A stretch of 64,000 nucleotides of DNA from Heterodera schachtii (lineage: Eukaryota > Nematoda > Chromadorea > Rhabditida > Heteroderidae). The stretch spans positions 275,529 through 339,528 of the forward strand of contig SIJG01000033.1 in assembly GCA_023374025.1 (NCBI GenBank), read 5' to 3'. Shown here one piece after another: positions 46,430 to 59,413 of the stretch; the first letter of the stretch is position 1; each line of letters starts with the position of its first letter. The notes beneath the pieces were generated by a model. It saw only the letters and a program-made list of their open reading frames with translations. It did not search any database and was not told the origin of the DNA. The position numbers were made by a program, and so were the translations under genes.

Positions 46430-47718
46430 TCCAGTAGGATTTATTTATAATTAAAAAAAATTTGTTATTTAAAGGTAATTTGGCCTTTGTTTTTAATTGC
46501 TCCCATTCAATTTTTATTACTATTATTATATTCGCTTTATGATTAAAATAATTCTTTTTAACTTTTACTTTTTTAGTTTACATAACCTTTGGCATTTTTC
46601 TTGTATCCTCATCTTTTAAATCTTCTTGTCATCTCAGGTTGATTGATGACAAACAACAGTCCATTAAATGACCTTTGTTGTATTATTTTTAATACTAAGT
46701 TAATTGCACATTTAATTATAAATGTGCGTATTTTTGTGTGATATTAATATAATTATTATCTAATGTTGTTATGGATCTACATATTAAGTAATTTATTAGT
46801 AAATTTCTAAGTGATAAATAATAATAATAATATTAAAATTATTAAATAAAATCTCAGAATATTTATTTTTGAGGTAGTACCCAATTTGTTCTGATCTAAA
46901 ACATGCTCATAATTTTGAATTTTTTATGGCATAATATCACTATTTTATCAAGAAAATGTGGCAAAATTTGTTTTTTTTGTACAAAAAGCTGTTACAAATC
47001 GCATTAAAAATTACTCGGTGGAGCCTAACGGCACCGCCGGACCTTATCCCTCGCCCATTTCCCAAGTTTCTTAAAAAAAGCGCCGCACAAAATTGTTAAA
47101 AAATCTAATTTGTTAATCCCGAATGCGCTAAAATTTACGATTTGCTAATTTCCTCCCAGAATTGTTAAAGATGATAATCGTAAGCGAAAAATATAATATT
47201 TAATATACCTTTATTATAAATAACTCATGCTTTTTAATTGAACCTAAGCCATTTCATTCTAAATATTTAAATTATTTGTGATATTTTTTTTATTTATCAT
47301 AATAAATAACACTCTTGAATTTATTACAATATATTCATATTCTATTAAATATCGTTTAATTAAGTGTTTTTTACTGAATTTATTAATAACACTAAAATTT
47401 CTATTTTTGGATAAATATGATTACAAATTTATATTAAATCTTTTAAATTCGAGTGCCAAATTATTTTAAACACTTAAATATAAAATAATTAATTGGTTTT
47501 TATCGTAGATTTGGGTAACTTTCTTGTTTGAGCGAAGAAAGCTCAATTTATATAATTGATTGGTTTATAATGCTGATAAATTTCCGGTCATAGATAATTA
47601 AATGATATAATTTTAAATAATATGACTTTTTAAAATATTTTTCTTTCAACAAATTTCAATAATTGAATATATCAAATTAAAAAGATGAATATAAAATAAA
47701 GAGAAGATGATTATTTAA
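46430..47718. other. T-rich stretch with a GC hairpin
   Basis: At about 47013-47042, CGGTGGAGCC...GGCACCGCCG is a degenerate member of the dispersed GGCGGTGCC hairpin family. No gene recognised. Confidence 0.5.
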
Positions 47719-47904
47719 AATGATAAACAATTAAATAAAAATGCAATTTCTATAAAACTAGGTGTTGTATATAAACTATCGGGCAAAGCAATAGATAAAG
47801 ATTTGATAAAAAAACGTCAAAATCCCTTGGATTTTGAAGAAATACGTAAAAAGCTCTGTAGGATTTTTGTGCGCCATTTATGGATGGGATTTATTACTTA
47901 TTAA
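47719..47904 (+). CDS. Unassigned open frame of 61 codons
   Basis: Open between stops with no ATG, in an A+T-rich area where such a length is unusual. It reads AISIKLGVVYKLSGKAIDKD, then LIKKRQNPLDFEEIRKKLCR, then IFVRHLWMGFITY. This is a coding-like mix of charged and hydrophobic residues. It could be one exon, or a relic whose end (F-V-R-x-x-W-x-G-F) is chromodomain-like. Its product is not recognised. Confidence 0.3.
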   Translation, partial: NDKQLNKNAISIKLGVVYKLSGKAIDKDLIKKRQNPLDFEEIRKKLCRIFVRHLWMGFITY

Positions 47905-48008
47905 TTGTGTGATTGTGAGTATGGAATTAAACTTTTATAAAAAAGACTTCATATTGAGTTTTTTATCTTTTTATATTAGTGAATTTTTTTTAAATTTATT
48001 TTGGCATA

Positions 48009-48326
48009 ATGTCTTGTTCGCGTTTTTTCTCATTTAAATTGTATTTTTTGTTTTGTTTTTTTCCATCTTTTCATTCCAATTTTATTATTCTCATTCTGGT
48101 AATTTTATTGGTTTTGTGCCGCCCAATTTCATTGACTTTAAAATCGATATTCATTAAATTGTTTCTCATAGTATTTGTTTTTTTGTGGAAATTAAAATTG
48201 TTTGAATTTTACATTGGTCTACTCTGTGTTTGGTCGAATTGCGTCCCTGTCTTAAGTCAAAGAAAAAGCACAATTTGGCGCTCCCGAGGAAACAAGTACA
48301 AAAGCAGCGATTTTTCAAGAGTTTGA
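48009..48326 (+). CDS. Hydrophobic ORF of 105 codons, doubtful
   Basis: Starts at ATG and is mostly Phe/Leu/Ile, as expected from reading a T-rich strand. Only the last 35 codons (from LLCVWSNCVPVLSQRK to the end) have balanced composition. It ends just before the 45-bp satellite. I think most of it is a composition artefact; the last third could be a relic. Confidence 0.15.
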   Translation: MSCSRFFSFKLYFLFCFFPSFHSNFIILILVILLVLCRPISLTLKSIFIKLFLIVFVFLWKLKLFEFYIGLLCVWSNCVPVLSQRKSTIWRSRGNKYKSSDFSRV

Positions 48327-48361
48327 GGGTGAGATCGGTAATAAAAAATTTTTCGGACGGG

Positions 48362-49203
48362 TTTTATTCTGGAAACAGTCAAACGGAAATGGTTTAAAAA
48401 TACTAACCAAATTCTGGAAACAGTTAAATGGAAACGATTTAAAATATTAACAAAATTCTGGAAACTCTAACGGAAACGGTTTAATATATTAACCAAAATT
48501 CTGGAAACAGTCAAACGGAAACGGTTTAAAAATACTAACCAAATTCTGGAAACAGTTAAATGAAAAGGTTTTTAAAAAAGAACAAAATCCTGGAAACAAT
48601 TAAATGGAAACGGTTTAAAACATTGACCAAATTCTGGAAACTCAAACCGAAACGGTTTAATATATTAAGAAAAATTCTGGAAACAGCCAAACGGAAACTG
48701 TTTAAAAATACTAACAAATTCTGGAAACAGTTAAACCTAAACGGTTTAAAACACTAACAAAATTATGGAAACAGTTAAACGTAAACGGGTTTTTAAAAAT
48801 TTACAAAATTATGGGAACAGTTAAAAGGAAACGGTTTAAAACATTGACTAAATTCTGGAAACACAAACCGAAACGGTTTAATATATTAAGAAAAATTCTG
48901 GAAACAGCCAAACGGAAACTGTTTAAAAATACTAACAAATTCTGGAAACAGTTAAACCTAAACGGTTTAAAACATAAACAAAATTATGGAAACAGTTAAA
49001 CGTAAACGTGTTTTTAAAAATTTACAAAATTATGGGAACAGTTAAAAGGAAACGGTTTAAAACATTGACTAAATTCTGGAAACTCAAACCGAAACGGTTT
49101 AAAATATTAAGCAAAATTCTGGAAACAGCCAAACGGAAACTGTTTAAAAATACTAACAAATTCTGGAAACAGTTAAACCTAAACGGTTTAAAACATTATC
49201 TTT
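48362..49203. repeat. 45-bp satellite with about 221-bp higher-order period
   Basis: About 18 units of the type ATTCTGGAAACAGTTAAACG-GAAACGGTTTAAAA. Five units form a higher-order repeat: the block ATGGGAACAGTTAAAAGGAA recurs at 48811 and 49032. Short Lys-rich frames across it are artefacts. Confidence 0.9.
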
Positions 49204-49207
49204 AAAA

Positions 49208-49640
49208 CCAATGTTATGTTTTTTTAAATGAGCCCAGCATAATTTTCCACCTGAGCCAAAAGAAACTTTTTATTTTTAAAAACGCATTTTTGTCTTTAAA
49301 ATATTAAATTCAAAGTAAAACAGCTGCCAAGGAAATAAATTTATTTCGAAACTTTTTGGTGTTAAGATTTTTAATTAAAAATATTTTATTAAATTTTCAA
49401 TATCGTTCATTTTCTTTGCTTGTTGCTGAATTGATTTGAATATTTCTAATTTTTTAATATTAACTGATATACAATGTTATAAATATTTTTTTCAAATGTA
49501 TTACAACACTTGGGATCCGTCCTTATTGTTCCATTTTTTTACGGTTACTATACATTTCTTAATTTCCATGATAATAAAGATAAAAGTTTCAAAAATTATG
49601 CAATCCTTTTTTTTATTTATGTTAATTTTGTTTTTGTTCA
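49208..49640 (+). repeat. Inverted duplicate, left copy
   Basis: Matches 62632-63067 on the opposite strand over about 430 bp at roughly 85% by eye. Includes a frame (49436-49645) reading WDPSLLFH...TVTI, also present in the other copy. Most base differences change the amino acid, so it does not look protein-coding. Confidence 0.8.
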
Positions 49641-50488
49641 TGTAAATTCACATAATCTCATGTGCAGTGCAAGAAAAGGCTCATTTCATGATGTGTAGAA
49701 TATAAACTGGCATGTTCTTTAACTTTTTACATTTGTTTTTTAATTTTAAAGCAAATAAAGGTCATTAAATAATGAAATGGCAATAAATTGTTTTTATATT
49801 TATCTTATGTGATTTATATTTTCTGGCTGTCTTATAAAGTTTTTAAATATTATTTTAAAAAATTGATTTTAATCATGAAATTTTCTTTATTTTACGATAC
49901 ATTAATTATACTTGCTTTGAATTATTGCTATTTTAACTAAAACAATTTTGGCATAAACTGGGAATTCTTATTAAATTTCAAATTATTAATGGCATTGTAT
50001 ATTTTCCATATTCCTTACTTTGCCTGTTAACGTTTTTTTATTAAGATCTTGCAATATTCAAATACAAAAAGTATTAAAAAATATAACCTTTTCATTCAGT
50101 TCTTTACAATTTAATTACATATAATATAAAATTCTAATAAATAACTTTATTTTAAATGATTTAATCTGAAAATTTTAAATAATTAATTATAAGTTTAATA
50201 TTATATCACAAAAATTAACTTTTTTTATACTATTTGTTTACATTATCATACAGCTAGAATCATTGTAGGAATGTGTACCTCTGCACTGGTTGCGCAGTTG
50301 CTACCGTAATCCAGAAAATAAATGTATAGAATAGGAATAATTTAAAAAAAAAATTTTGATATAATGCTGTTGAATTAGCTTTTTTGCATAATTTCTGAAC
50401 GAAATTATTAACCTAAGGGCATTTATCTATTTCTTGTATTTTTTAGTTTTTGATTTTTATTTTTTAATTTTTCAATTCATTCTATCAT

Positions 50489-50620
50489 TAAAATTTTGGT
50501 TGATCATCTGTAGGTTTATCCAATATCCGTTTTTTATTTAATATAATCTGTTTTTAACTAAACAAATTAAAATTTTGGTTGATCATCTGTAGTTATCCAA
50601 TATCCGTTTTTTATTTAATG
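50489..50620. repeat. Tandem duplication with TTGGTTGATCATCTGTAG
   Basis: TTAAAATTTTGGTTGATCAT...ATATCCGTTTTTTATTTAAT occurs twice, about 75 bp apart, with two bases missing in the second copy. Recent local duplication. Confidence 0.85.
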
Positions 50621-50702
50621 TAAAAATTTCTTAAAAATTTCAGATTTAATTCCTTCACTAATACATTTAAAAATATAAATAGAAAAAGTTACTATAAATT
50701 AA

Positions 50703-50783
50703 ATATCTAATAACTTCCCGGGTTTTTCACATTTACCATTCAATGATAAATGGACATTGGTGAGACTTAAAATTCCACGATAA
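50703..50783 (+). pseudogene. Possible chromodomain relic
   Basis: Reads NNFPGFSHLPFNDKWTLVRL, then KIPR and TAA. G-F...N-D-K-W-x-L fits the loop and TWEP block. Confidence 0.35.
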
Positions 50784-50847
50784 TTATATAAATTCAAGTT
50801 AAGACAAAAGATGCTTTATAAACTGAAAGAATGCCAAAAAAAATTGA

Positions 50848-50970
50848 ATTATTTTTCTTCGCCCTTACTCTAAATGGTGGTATAACTTAGAATGTCTCTA
50901 TCCAGAAACCAACGTAAAACATCACGAGACAAAACATTATATAAAAAATTATTTAAATCAATTATCTTAG
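50848..50970 (+). pseudogene. Chromodomain-like relic
   Basis: Open for 40 codons. FLRPYSKWWYNLECLYPETN is followed by VKHHETKHYIKNYLNQLS and TAG. It matches Y-P-x-S-x-x-x-W-x-P-L-x-x-L and a long C-terminal helix. With the relic at 50703 it forms a pair only 65 bp apart. Confidence 0.5.
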
Positions 50971-52676
50971 AATAAATTACTAAATTTATTTAAATATCAT
51001 CCTTAATAATATGTAACAATTTATTTTTTAATATTTTGAAACAAGCAAAAAAACAGAACATTTTGAAACAAAAAAACTTGGAGTACTGCGGCTCCAGAAC
51101 AATTTGTCTTCAAAATTTATTTGTTAAACCTTTGATTTGATATAAAATAATCAAAAATAATAATTTCAATTAATAGATAGTATTCAAGTTTAAATTAAAA
51201 ATTTATAATTTGAAAAGATTAATAAACCCAACTAATCTTGATTAAAGCAATCTAAAAATTGATTATTTTTGCATGAATATAAAATTAATATTATAAAAAT
51301 TTTTTTATTAAGAATGATAAAACTTTTACAAAAATACCTAGAATTCTATTTCTTTCAGCTGTTTGTAACTGATAAAATGATATGACTTTGAATATATAAA
51401 CTAATTATAATTAAAAGCACAATAAATTAGTCTAATGACTTTATTAAATAACAATAACTACAAAAGAAAAAGACATTAATTTTAGAAATATGATCGTTAT
51501 AAAAAAATAATTTTTTTTAAAATTGCTTCAAATTTCATACTTTAAACAAAAATTAAATGTAAAAATGTTTATAATTATATGTTAAATTTTTGATTGGAAA
51601 TATTGTTACTAATGTGAATAAGTTGTTTCACCAATTCATTCTTTCTTTGTTTTTATACATCATTCTATATTCGCCTGTACAAAAATTTTGGAGGGGTATA
51701 TTTAAAAAAAAATTTTTCATTTATTCATAAAAAATTTCTAAAAATTGCAAAAATTTTCAAATATGTATAAAAAATGAAAAATTTGCCGAAATTTTGGAAA
51801 ACAAATTTTATCGTTTTACCAAAATCATTCTTTGAAAAGCTAACAAAATTTATTAGAATTCATGCAATTCTTTCAAAGCAAGGTCGTGCAAAATCTAATA
51901 AAACCTAAAAATTTTAAAGAAAAATATAATTTATAAGAATGGCGGTTTTTAAACTAAAGAAGCATGCGAACAGAACAAGAAAAAATTAAATAGTGAAATT
52001 TTTTTTATTCATTTCTTTAGTAAATTTAATTTATAAATAAATTATTTCCCACTTTAAAATAATATTAAATTTATTTTAAAAGAAATTGAGACAAGCATAT
52101 TTGAAGCAATAAGCTGTAATAATTTAGTTATAGATATATTAAAGTACTTGAAACTGTCTTATAAATAAATTAGATAAATTAATATAATATAAAATAATTT
52201 AAAAAACATAAAAAAATAAATAAAACATTTTTTAAAACTTATTTATTTTTTAAATTTGAATAAATAAATATTTCGCAACTTTAAACACGAACTCGGCTCG
52301 GCCAATGATTTCTATCCGTCATTATATGACCCGTGATTGTTTTTTATAATTAATTTAATTTTTTAAAATAATTCACTCCACTAAAAATAAATAAATGCTA
52401 ATAAACCATAAAAGAATTTTCGTCTGCAAAATTAATAATGCACAAATTGTTTTTTCTATAAATTATAATCAAAACCACAAGTATAAAAACATAAAGTATT
52501 TTAAAAAATCTAGAATTATCCCTCTGCACCAAACAATACAAAAGATCTGACGAACTCATTAGTGAACAAAAAAATAAAAGGGAGAAAAAAAAGAAAAGCA
52601 AAAAAAAAATCGAATTAAAGCGAAAGAGAGGAATCTCACTTATAAAAATTTATTGGAAATTCAATTATTTAAGTAG
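50971..52676. other. A+T-rich, nothing firm
   Basis: A patch at 52285-52335 reads NTNSARPMISIRHYMTRDCF but has no domain match. The remainder is featureless. Confidence 0.45.
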
Positions 52677-52861
52677 TATAATGCGGCTCGCGGCATGGAT
52701 TACGAATGTTCACGCTTTTATTTTAAATAAAAATTTGAATATATAATTATATAAAAAATTACCGTGTTAAATGCGATTATATCGGTAAAACCTATTAAAT
52801 TAGAAAATTAATCAAAAGATTAATTTCTAATTTTCTTAATTGCCTTATAAAAAACATTTAA
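52677..52861 (+). pseudogene. Two-part chromodomain-like pseudogene
   Basis: Part 1 (52677-52730) follows TAAGTAG and reads GMDYECSRFYFK, a first strand. After about 27 bp, part 2 (52757-52861) reads NYRVKCDYIGKTY, a stop, then IRKLIKRLISNFLNCLIKN. Y-x-V-K-(W replaced by C)...G-K-T-Y is a good core match and a helix follows. Same two-part layout as at 1751 and 15017. Confidence 0.5.
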
Positions 52862-53922
52862 TAATTTTAATAAAATATTAATAATAATATTCGAAAATAA
52901 AAAAATTAAATTAATAATTATAATCTATAAAAAATTCTCAAAAAAACCAAATAGCACAAAAATAATTGAATCATGTCTACTAGCATTTAAAATAGAAATA
53001 GTTAAGAAAAATAATAAAGCTTCGATTAATATTAATTTAAATTAACTGGCTTTCTAGCTATTTTTTAAATGATGGCTTTTTTTCATTTACTATCTTTCTT
53101 GTCAATATTTTTGAATTTTAAAAATTGTGTATCTCAATTTTAATTAGCTTAGTTTTATTTTATTTTTTTTTTGAAAAATTTACAATTTTACACCTTTAAA
53201 TTAGGAACTTTTTGGCTACCTATTTTCCCTTTTTGAGCACCTATTTTGGGGGTTTTAAGACCTAAAACCTATCTATTTTGGCAGTTTTTAACATCTAAAA
53301 ATTAGCTAACTGTTTTGATAAATCATACATTAAATTTTGTTAAAATTATTTCTAAATAAATTATTAATTTTACTTTTCAATACTCAAAATTCATTTAGAT
53401 AATCATCTTGTTAGTTTTTAATTTGTTCAATTTGCCTGTTTTTTGTGACACTTGTAAACATATCGCTAATTCACCTTTTTGTGATATAATTATTTTATTA
53501 TTGAAAGTTTTTGAAGAATAAATTACAATCTCGCGGTCATCAGTGTTTTCGAAACGATGTGAAATTTCTTGAAGTAATAATCAAAAATTTTAGCTTGCTT
53601 TTGAACAAGTGTTTCTTTGAAATTGATATTAAATAAATAAATTTATCATAAATTAAAAGATAATTCAATAACTTTTTACTTGAATTTAAGACGGCTAGTT
53701 TAATTTATTTTATGACTATTTACAAGTTTTATCCGACATGATGAAATATTAGATTTTACTGTATGTTTTTAGAGAGTAAGAAACATATTTTATCAAATTT
53801 ATCATTTTTAAAAATTAATTTCTCTTGAGACCGTGCCACCATTTTGCAGAATTTTCCTGTGCATTTTATAATTCATAATATATCTAATGAAAATAATAAA
53901 AGTAATATAATAAAAAATATGA

Positions 53923-54012
53923 TCAATTACTGTTGAAGTAAGAGTGGAATACCCAAATTTGGCTTCTGATTTGGACTTTATAAAGTTTATTCACAAATTA
54001 ATATTTAAATAA
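53923..54012 (+). pseudogene. Chromodomain-like relic
   Basis: Open for 29 codons. ITVEVRVEYPNLASDLDFIK is followed by FIHKLIFK and TAA. V-x-V-R-x-E-Y-P-N-x-A-S-D fits strands 2-3 and the loop. Confidence 0.45.
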
Positions 54013-54244
54013 TGTCACATTGTTCAAAATTGTGCATTTAAATTATAAAATTAAAGATAATTCGTTAAATTTATATATTAAATTTTTTTTTTATTAAAAC
54101 AATAAAAATAAAATTAGGAATTAATATTTAATCTTAAATAAAATGATTCAACTGGTAATTAAATCAATTCACAAACTATAACAGTGAATTTTTACTTTGA
54201 CTTCTCAAAGATGAATTAAAAAAAGATATATTTGAAATGAATTT

Positions 54245-54304
54245 CCTCAGCAGCGTAGAGATGAAACTTACCCCCAGAAGAATGAATTTTTCCTATATCT
54301 ATAA
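54245..54304 (+). pseudogene. Possible chromodomain C-terminal relic
   Basis: Follows TTTCCTCAG, a strong acceptor, and reads QRRDETYPQKNEFFLYL then TAA. D-E-T-(Y)-x-x-x-x-N-E recalls ENTWEPEEN. Confidence 0.35.
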
Positions 54305-55499
54305 AAAACATTTTCGGTGCGAATGAGATTAAAAAACAATTAAAAATTTAGCATGTTTTCGTGCTTAAAAGGAAAGAAAAATTTGTTGCAATTTTTTACT
54401 TCCAAGATACACTACGAAAAAAAAAAAATTAATTACTTGAAAATCTATAGTTAAATGGTAATGAAACAAAAAAATATTTCTATGATAATTCTAGCGAATC
54501 TTTAGTATACTCTTAGATATATTTAAGCTTTCTGAAGAGAAAATTTATCTATTTTTTATTAAAATTTTGTAATTGATTAAAATAATAGATTAGTAATTCA
54601 TTCACATTTGAAAAATGAAACTAAAAATTTGTAATAACGCCGCAAGTTATTGACAAACACTATAACACCTAGAAAAGAGCTTAAATTATTAAATATATAT
54701 ATATTTTCATCGTCAATGTTACGAGAATGCAATAAGATTAGAATAATAAAAAACAAAATTTATTTTATAAAATAATGAAATAATTTTTTTCAAAATTTAT
54801 TTGATAATTGGTTTAAAAATAAATAAAATCCTTATGAATAAATTAAAAGACTGTGACAAAAAATTTTTGATATGAAACACATTTTTTAATTAATGAAAAT
54901 ATTTATGATAAAAAAATACCTTAAAGTATTTTAAATATATATTTTAATCGGGCAATGTGATGAATGGTTTTTTTTTTCTCTTATTGTTTAATTTTAATAA
55001 ATTGACAATTATATTTATTTTATTTAATGGAAAGACGAAGCGCAATTGTCATTCATAAATTAAATACATTTAATCACTTAATTCATTAAAATAATGCGTT
55101 TATAAAAATATTAAATCAAATTTCGTTGAAAATAAAGTTAAAGCGCAAGAAAATTATTTTTAATTTAACATTTAAAACATGATGAACTAATTAAAAAATA
55201 TAATATTTTTTATTTATTAATAAACTTAAAATACAGAGAAATAAATGAATATTCTATTATAATGTAGAAATATTTCAAAGCCCTTAAATAGAAAAAAGCC
55301 AAATGATCAATTGAGAGAAAAGAGTCAGTTCATTTTTCTCCAAATAAGAATTGAGAAATTAAAGAAAATCAAAAGATAATTACTAAAAAACTTTTGAAAA
55401 GTATAAAACTAACATTATGAAGGCTGAAAATATATATAATGATAAAAAATAAAAATAATGGTCTTTTTATTTAAGTGCAGTATTTTTAGTTGAATATAA

Positions 55500-55559
55500 A
55501 TATTTAAATACGATCGAAAAGTCCCGCGAGGAATTGATTGGTACCAAGAAAATTTATAA
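55500..55559 (+). pseudogene. Possible chromodomain relic
   Basis: Reads IFKYDRKVPRGIDWYQENL then TAA. D-W-x-x-E-N-L matches the end of NTWEPEENL. Confidence 0.4.
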
Positions 55560-56608
55560 ATAAATTTGAATAAAATTAACCAAATTAAAAAAGCAAATAA
55601 CTTTATTGACTATAAAGTGATAGTAAATTTAACAAATTATATGAAAGGACAAAAAATAGATAAGCAAAAATGAATAGAACAATAATATAAAAAATATCTA
55701 TCATAATTGCAATTTAACAAGTATAATCAATTTTATAAACATTAAAAAATATTTCCAACTGCTTTAATGCAAAAGCAACCTTAGAAGATTAAAACCGATA
55801 AAAAGAATTTCTCATTAGGAAAATAATTATTTTAAATTTATTATTATTTTTCAAACATGAAATAAAACATATTATCTTAAAATTTAATTATAATAACAAT
55901 TTTTTCATTGCTTTTGGCTTAAATCTTATGCTTTAATAATAAGATGCTGCTTACAATTTTTATACTCTTAACATGAAATTTTATTATTTTAAAATTGTAA
56001 GTTTACTTTATATTATATATTATTTAATTAAAATATAATTTTTATTTTTTGTAATTTTATTTACTATTTAATCTTATGTTTTTAACTGTTTAAGAATTTG
56101 AATGTTTTTAAAAATAAAATCAAAGTTTCAGATGGCAAAGTTTTTTAAGATTCAATTGACCCTTTTTTATTTGAATATATTATTCACTTTAAATTATTGT
56201 TCGGGAATACAAAAGATGAGATATATTGTTTTTTCGGCATCTGTACCAATCATTACTTTTTATTTATTTAAATTAAAAATGATTATTGAACTTTTATTTT
56301 TGCAAATAAAATGATATATTTTAATTAGTTATATCTTTTTGTACATCATATTTTTAATTATGAAGACATATATTGGAAGACAAAATATAAAAATTGGGTT
56401 ACATTTATTTTTTCATTCCGGTACCATTGTTGTGCTAACAAATAGTTGATTAGACAATGGTTCTGGGATTTTCATATGGTGTGAGTTATTTGCTTTGCTC
56501 GCTTGCGTTTAAATTTTTTTTTTGCTTTTCATAATTTTTGTATACATTATTCATCTTTATCATATTTATTTATCTTCATTGTATAACATATTTATGTTAA
56601 TAATTAAA

Positions 56609-56706
56609 GACTTTAGATTAAATCTTAATATATATATTGTCTTAGCCTTTATTGCTGCTTTAGATTAAATCTTAATATATATATATTGTCTTAGCCTTTA
56701 TTGCTG
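56609..56706. repeat. 48-bp tandem duplication
   Basis: CTTTAGATTAAATCTTAATA...TTGTCTTAGCCTTTATTGCT occurs twice head to tail, differing by one TA step. Confidence 0.88.
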
Positions 56707-56729
56707 TATTAATATCTTTAATTCAAAGA

Positions 56730-56819
56730 ATGAAAGAAGCAATTTTCTGTATCACAATTAAACATGAGCGGCACAAGGCCATTAATAAAAAAAAATCGGC
56801 CAAAGTGGGGAATAATTAA
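56730..56819 (+). pseudogene. Possible basic C-terminal exon relic
   Basis: From ATG it reads KEAIFCITIKHERHKAINKK and KSAKVGNN, then TAA, and the frame stays open upstream to about 56680. The basic tail resembles the ends of other relics. It directly follows a 48-bp tandem duplication. Confidence 0.3.
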
Positions 56820-57279
56820 TATTTATTAATCATTACCAAACCTACAAAAATAAAATGTAAATCTAAATTTCGATTGCATTAATAACTTTTAAAAAATTAA
56901 TTTTGTTTTTTAATTAAAAAAAATTAACCTTGTCGATATTGGGCTATGTAAATACAAAAGCATTATTTAATTATTTTTATAATTCTGATATATTGCTACT
57001 GGAGTGAGATATGATTTTCTGAAAAATTAAATTAACCAATTTCAATGAAAAATGATTTAAATTTGGCAATTTATAGCTTAACACATTCTCTAATTATTGT
57101 GTTAATTTTCGCTATTTTATATTTAATATGTTTTTTTTTTACTTATTTTATGGAATATTTATTTATATTTTTTAAACACTAATTTATTTTCTGCTTTATA
57201 TGCCTTTACAATTTATTTTTTTTGAGTTTTTGAGTATTATAAAAATGGCACATAAGTAAAAAGAGTTTTTAAAACAGAA

Positions 57280-57690
57280 ATGCAAAAAATTAAAATGCCT
57301 CATTATGTCGAAAGTGTAATCGGGCTTCGCATTGGAAAAACTCCTTTTCAAAAGCAATAATCTTTTTCACCATTTATTTAGTATTTTATTGTATAAACTA
57401 TTTAGAAATTTGAATTTATATATTTTTATAAATTGTATAATTCTATTGAGCTAATAGTAGATCAGGTCACTCTTCTGAGAATATTTATTTATAAAATTAT
57501 GTTTTGTGCATTCTTAGCAATTTTGTAATTTGAAGTCATTGATTTTAATATTTTAATTTTAAACCCATTTAATTAATTCCCTTAGCAAAGGTCTTTGAAC
57601 CTAAATGGCCGATTGTCCATTCGTTTTATGTAAATAATTTATTATTGATGAACCCATTATGCTTGCGCATTTCGCGTAAAGGAAAATACT
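57280..57690 (+). pseudogene. Possible two-part chromodomain relic
   Basis: Part 1 (57280-57360, ATG to TAA) reads KMPHYVESVIGLRIGKTPFQ, a good first and second strand (Y-V-x-x-V-I-G-x-R-x-G-K). Part 2 follows TTCCCTTAG at 57585 and reads KVFEPKWPIVHSFY, with an E-P block. The 220-bp spacing is longer than in other pairs. Confidence 0.4.
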
Positions 57691-57699
57691 GAAATGTTA

Positions 57700-59302
57700 T
57701 ATTGATTAAATATTCTTAATATTTTTTTTTGATTTTGAAATATGTTTTTGTAGCTTTTTAGGTTTTGTTAAATTACAAATGAATTTGTTCAAGGCTTTTC
57801 CGATTTATCATATCCAACCATGATGTTGTATTTCACCCTCATTCATGATTTGTACAAATATTTTTTTACAAATTTTGTATTTGAAACAAAGTAATGATCG
57901 AAACAAATGTACTTTATAAATTATATTTTCAATTTTTATTTTTAATTATTAGTTTTTAATTACATTTTTGAATTTTGAGCATGTAATAGTGAAATTGTTT
58001 GGCTTAAGATGAGTGAAAATTTAATTAAAGTTATAACAAAACACTAAAAATGCTTAAAAATTTTTGTGTCAAAAAATAATTCTAAAGAAAAAATTGTTAG
58101 AAAAAAATTCATTTTATGCTAAAATTTGTAAAGACGCAATTTAACCATCAATGTAAATCATTTTTTTGTTTCTATTACAGATTTAATCCATTTTTTTTTG
58201 TTTTTTGGCAATTTTTTCATTTTCGGGGCAGACCATAGCTGGCCAACTTTAAAAAAAAATTTTTTGCGGCGTTATTAATTTAAAATTTATTTATTCGTAT
58301 TATATTTTAAAAATGCTTTTTCTTTATTTTTTCGATTAAAGCATTTAATTTAATTTAATTACAATCAAATAATTTTTATTAATTATTATACAATAAATTC
58401 TCATTAGAATAGAGATTTTTAAAACCTTCCTATACATACGATTTTTAATGATTATATTATAGTTTAATTGTCTTTTTTTTCTGAATTTTATTTTTAAATT
58501 ATAATATTTAGCACAATAAAATACTTTTGTTAAATAATTTCTTTAAAAATTATTTATTCAAAAATGATCAGGTAAGCGTTCTTCGATTAATTTTGGCTTA
58601 CTTTTATAAATTTATCACAATCTTAAGAAACATCTTATTAAGTAAAATTTATTATATTAATCATTAATTTAATATTAGATATTTCTTTATTCATTAACAA
58701 GTTATTATAATAGTTTTTCAATGGGTATTAGTAAGATAAAAAATAATATTTATTTTTTATAATATTCATTTGCTATATTAAGAGTAATTTTTTATGTTTG
58801 TTTTTTTTGTCTGCATTAAATTATCGTTGTTTTATCATCGATTGATTAATTTTAATGTAGAAATTTATTTATTTGTAAGTTTATTATATGAAATTTTCAA
58901 GACTATTGAACTAAGTTTATGTGAAACAATTTATATAAATAACTAATTGTTAGGACATAAAATGTAATCAGTGCCATTTTGTATTAGAAATTTTTCATAG
59001 AATAATTTATTCTATTTAAGTTGTGAAATTATTTTTTTTTTAAATATATTGCTTATTAGTTAATTAGTTAATTATATATTAAAGGAATTTGTTTTGTCTA
59101 AGTTTTCTTGCTTTTGCCATTTTCTGGCATGTTGTTGAATAGAGGGTTTATTAATCTATTACTTTTTAGAAAAGAAATATTATTTTATTTTATTCTTTTA
59201 GCATTATGATTTGACCAAGTTTGCTAATTAAAATGTAATTAATCAGATTTTTATTAATTCTTAAATTTTAAAAATTGATATATTCAGAACTATTTAAATT
59301 AT
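57700..59302. other. T-rich, nothing firm
   Basis: 58226-58250 (GGGGCAGACCATAGCTGGCCAAC) looks like a transposon end, but no partner was found. No gene seen. Confidence 0.45.
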
Positions 59303-59405
59303 AGGGTAAAATAATGTGACCAGCATAAGAATACACTTCATAAAATGTTGTGGACCCATAATAAATTGGTGCGTTTTTCATTTTCGAAAGGTATTATTTT
59401 TGTGA
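59303..59405 (+). pseudogene. Chromodomain-like relic
   Basis: Reads HFIKCCGPIINWCVFHFRK with a possible GT donor (AAAG-GTATTA) directly after. F-I-K-x-x-G-P...N-x-W...H-F is in chromodomain order. Confidence 0.4.
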
Positions 59406-59413
59406 GTCAGAAT

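Noticed and set aside
48560..49205. Repeated Lys/Phe/Trp peptides
   Set aside because: Translation of the 45-bp satellite.
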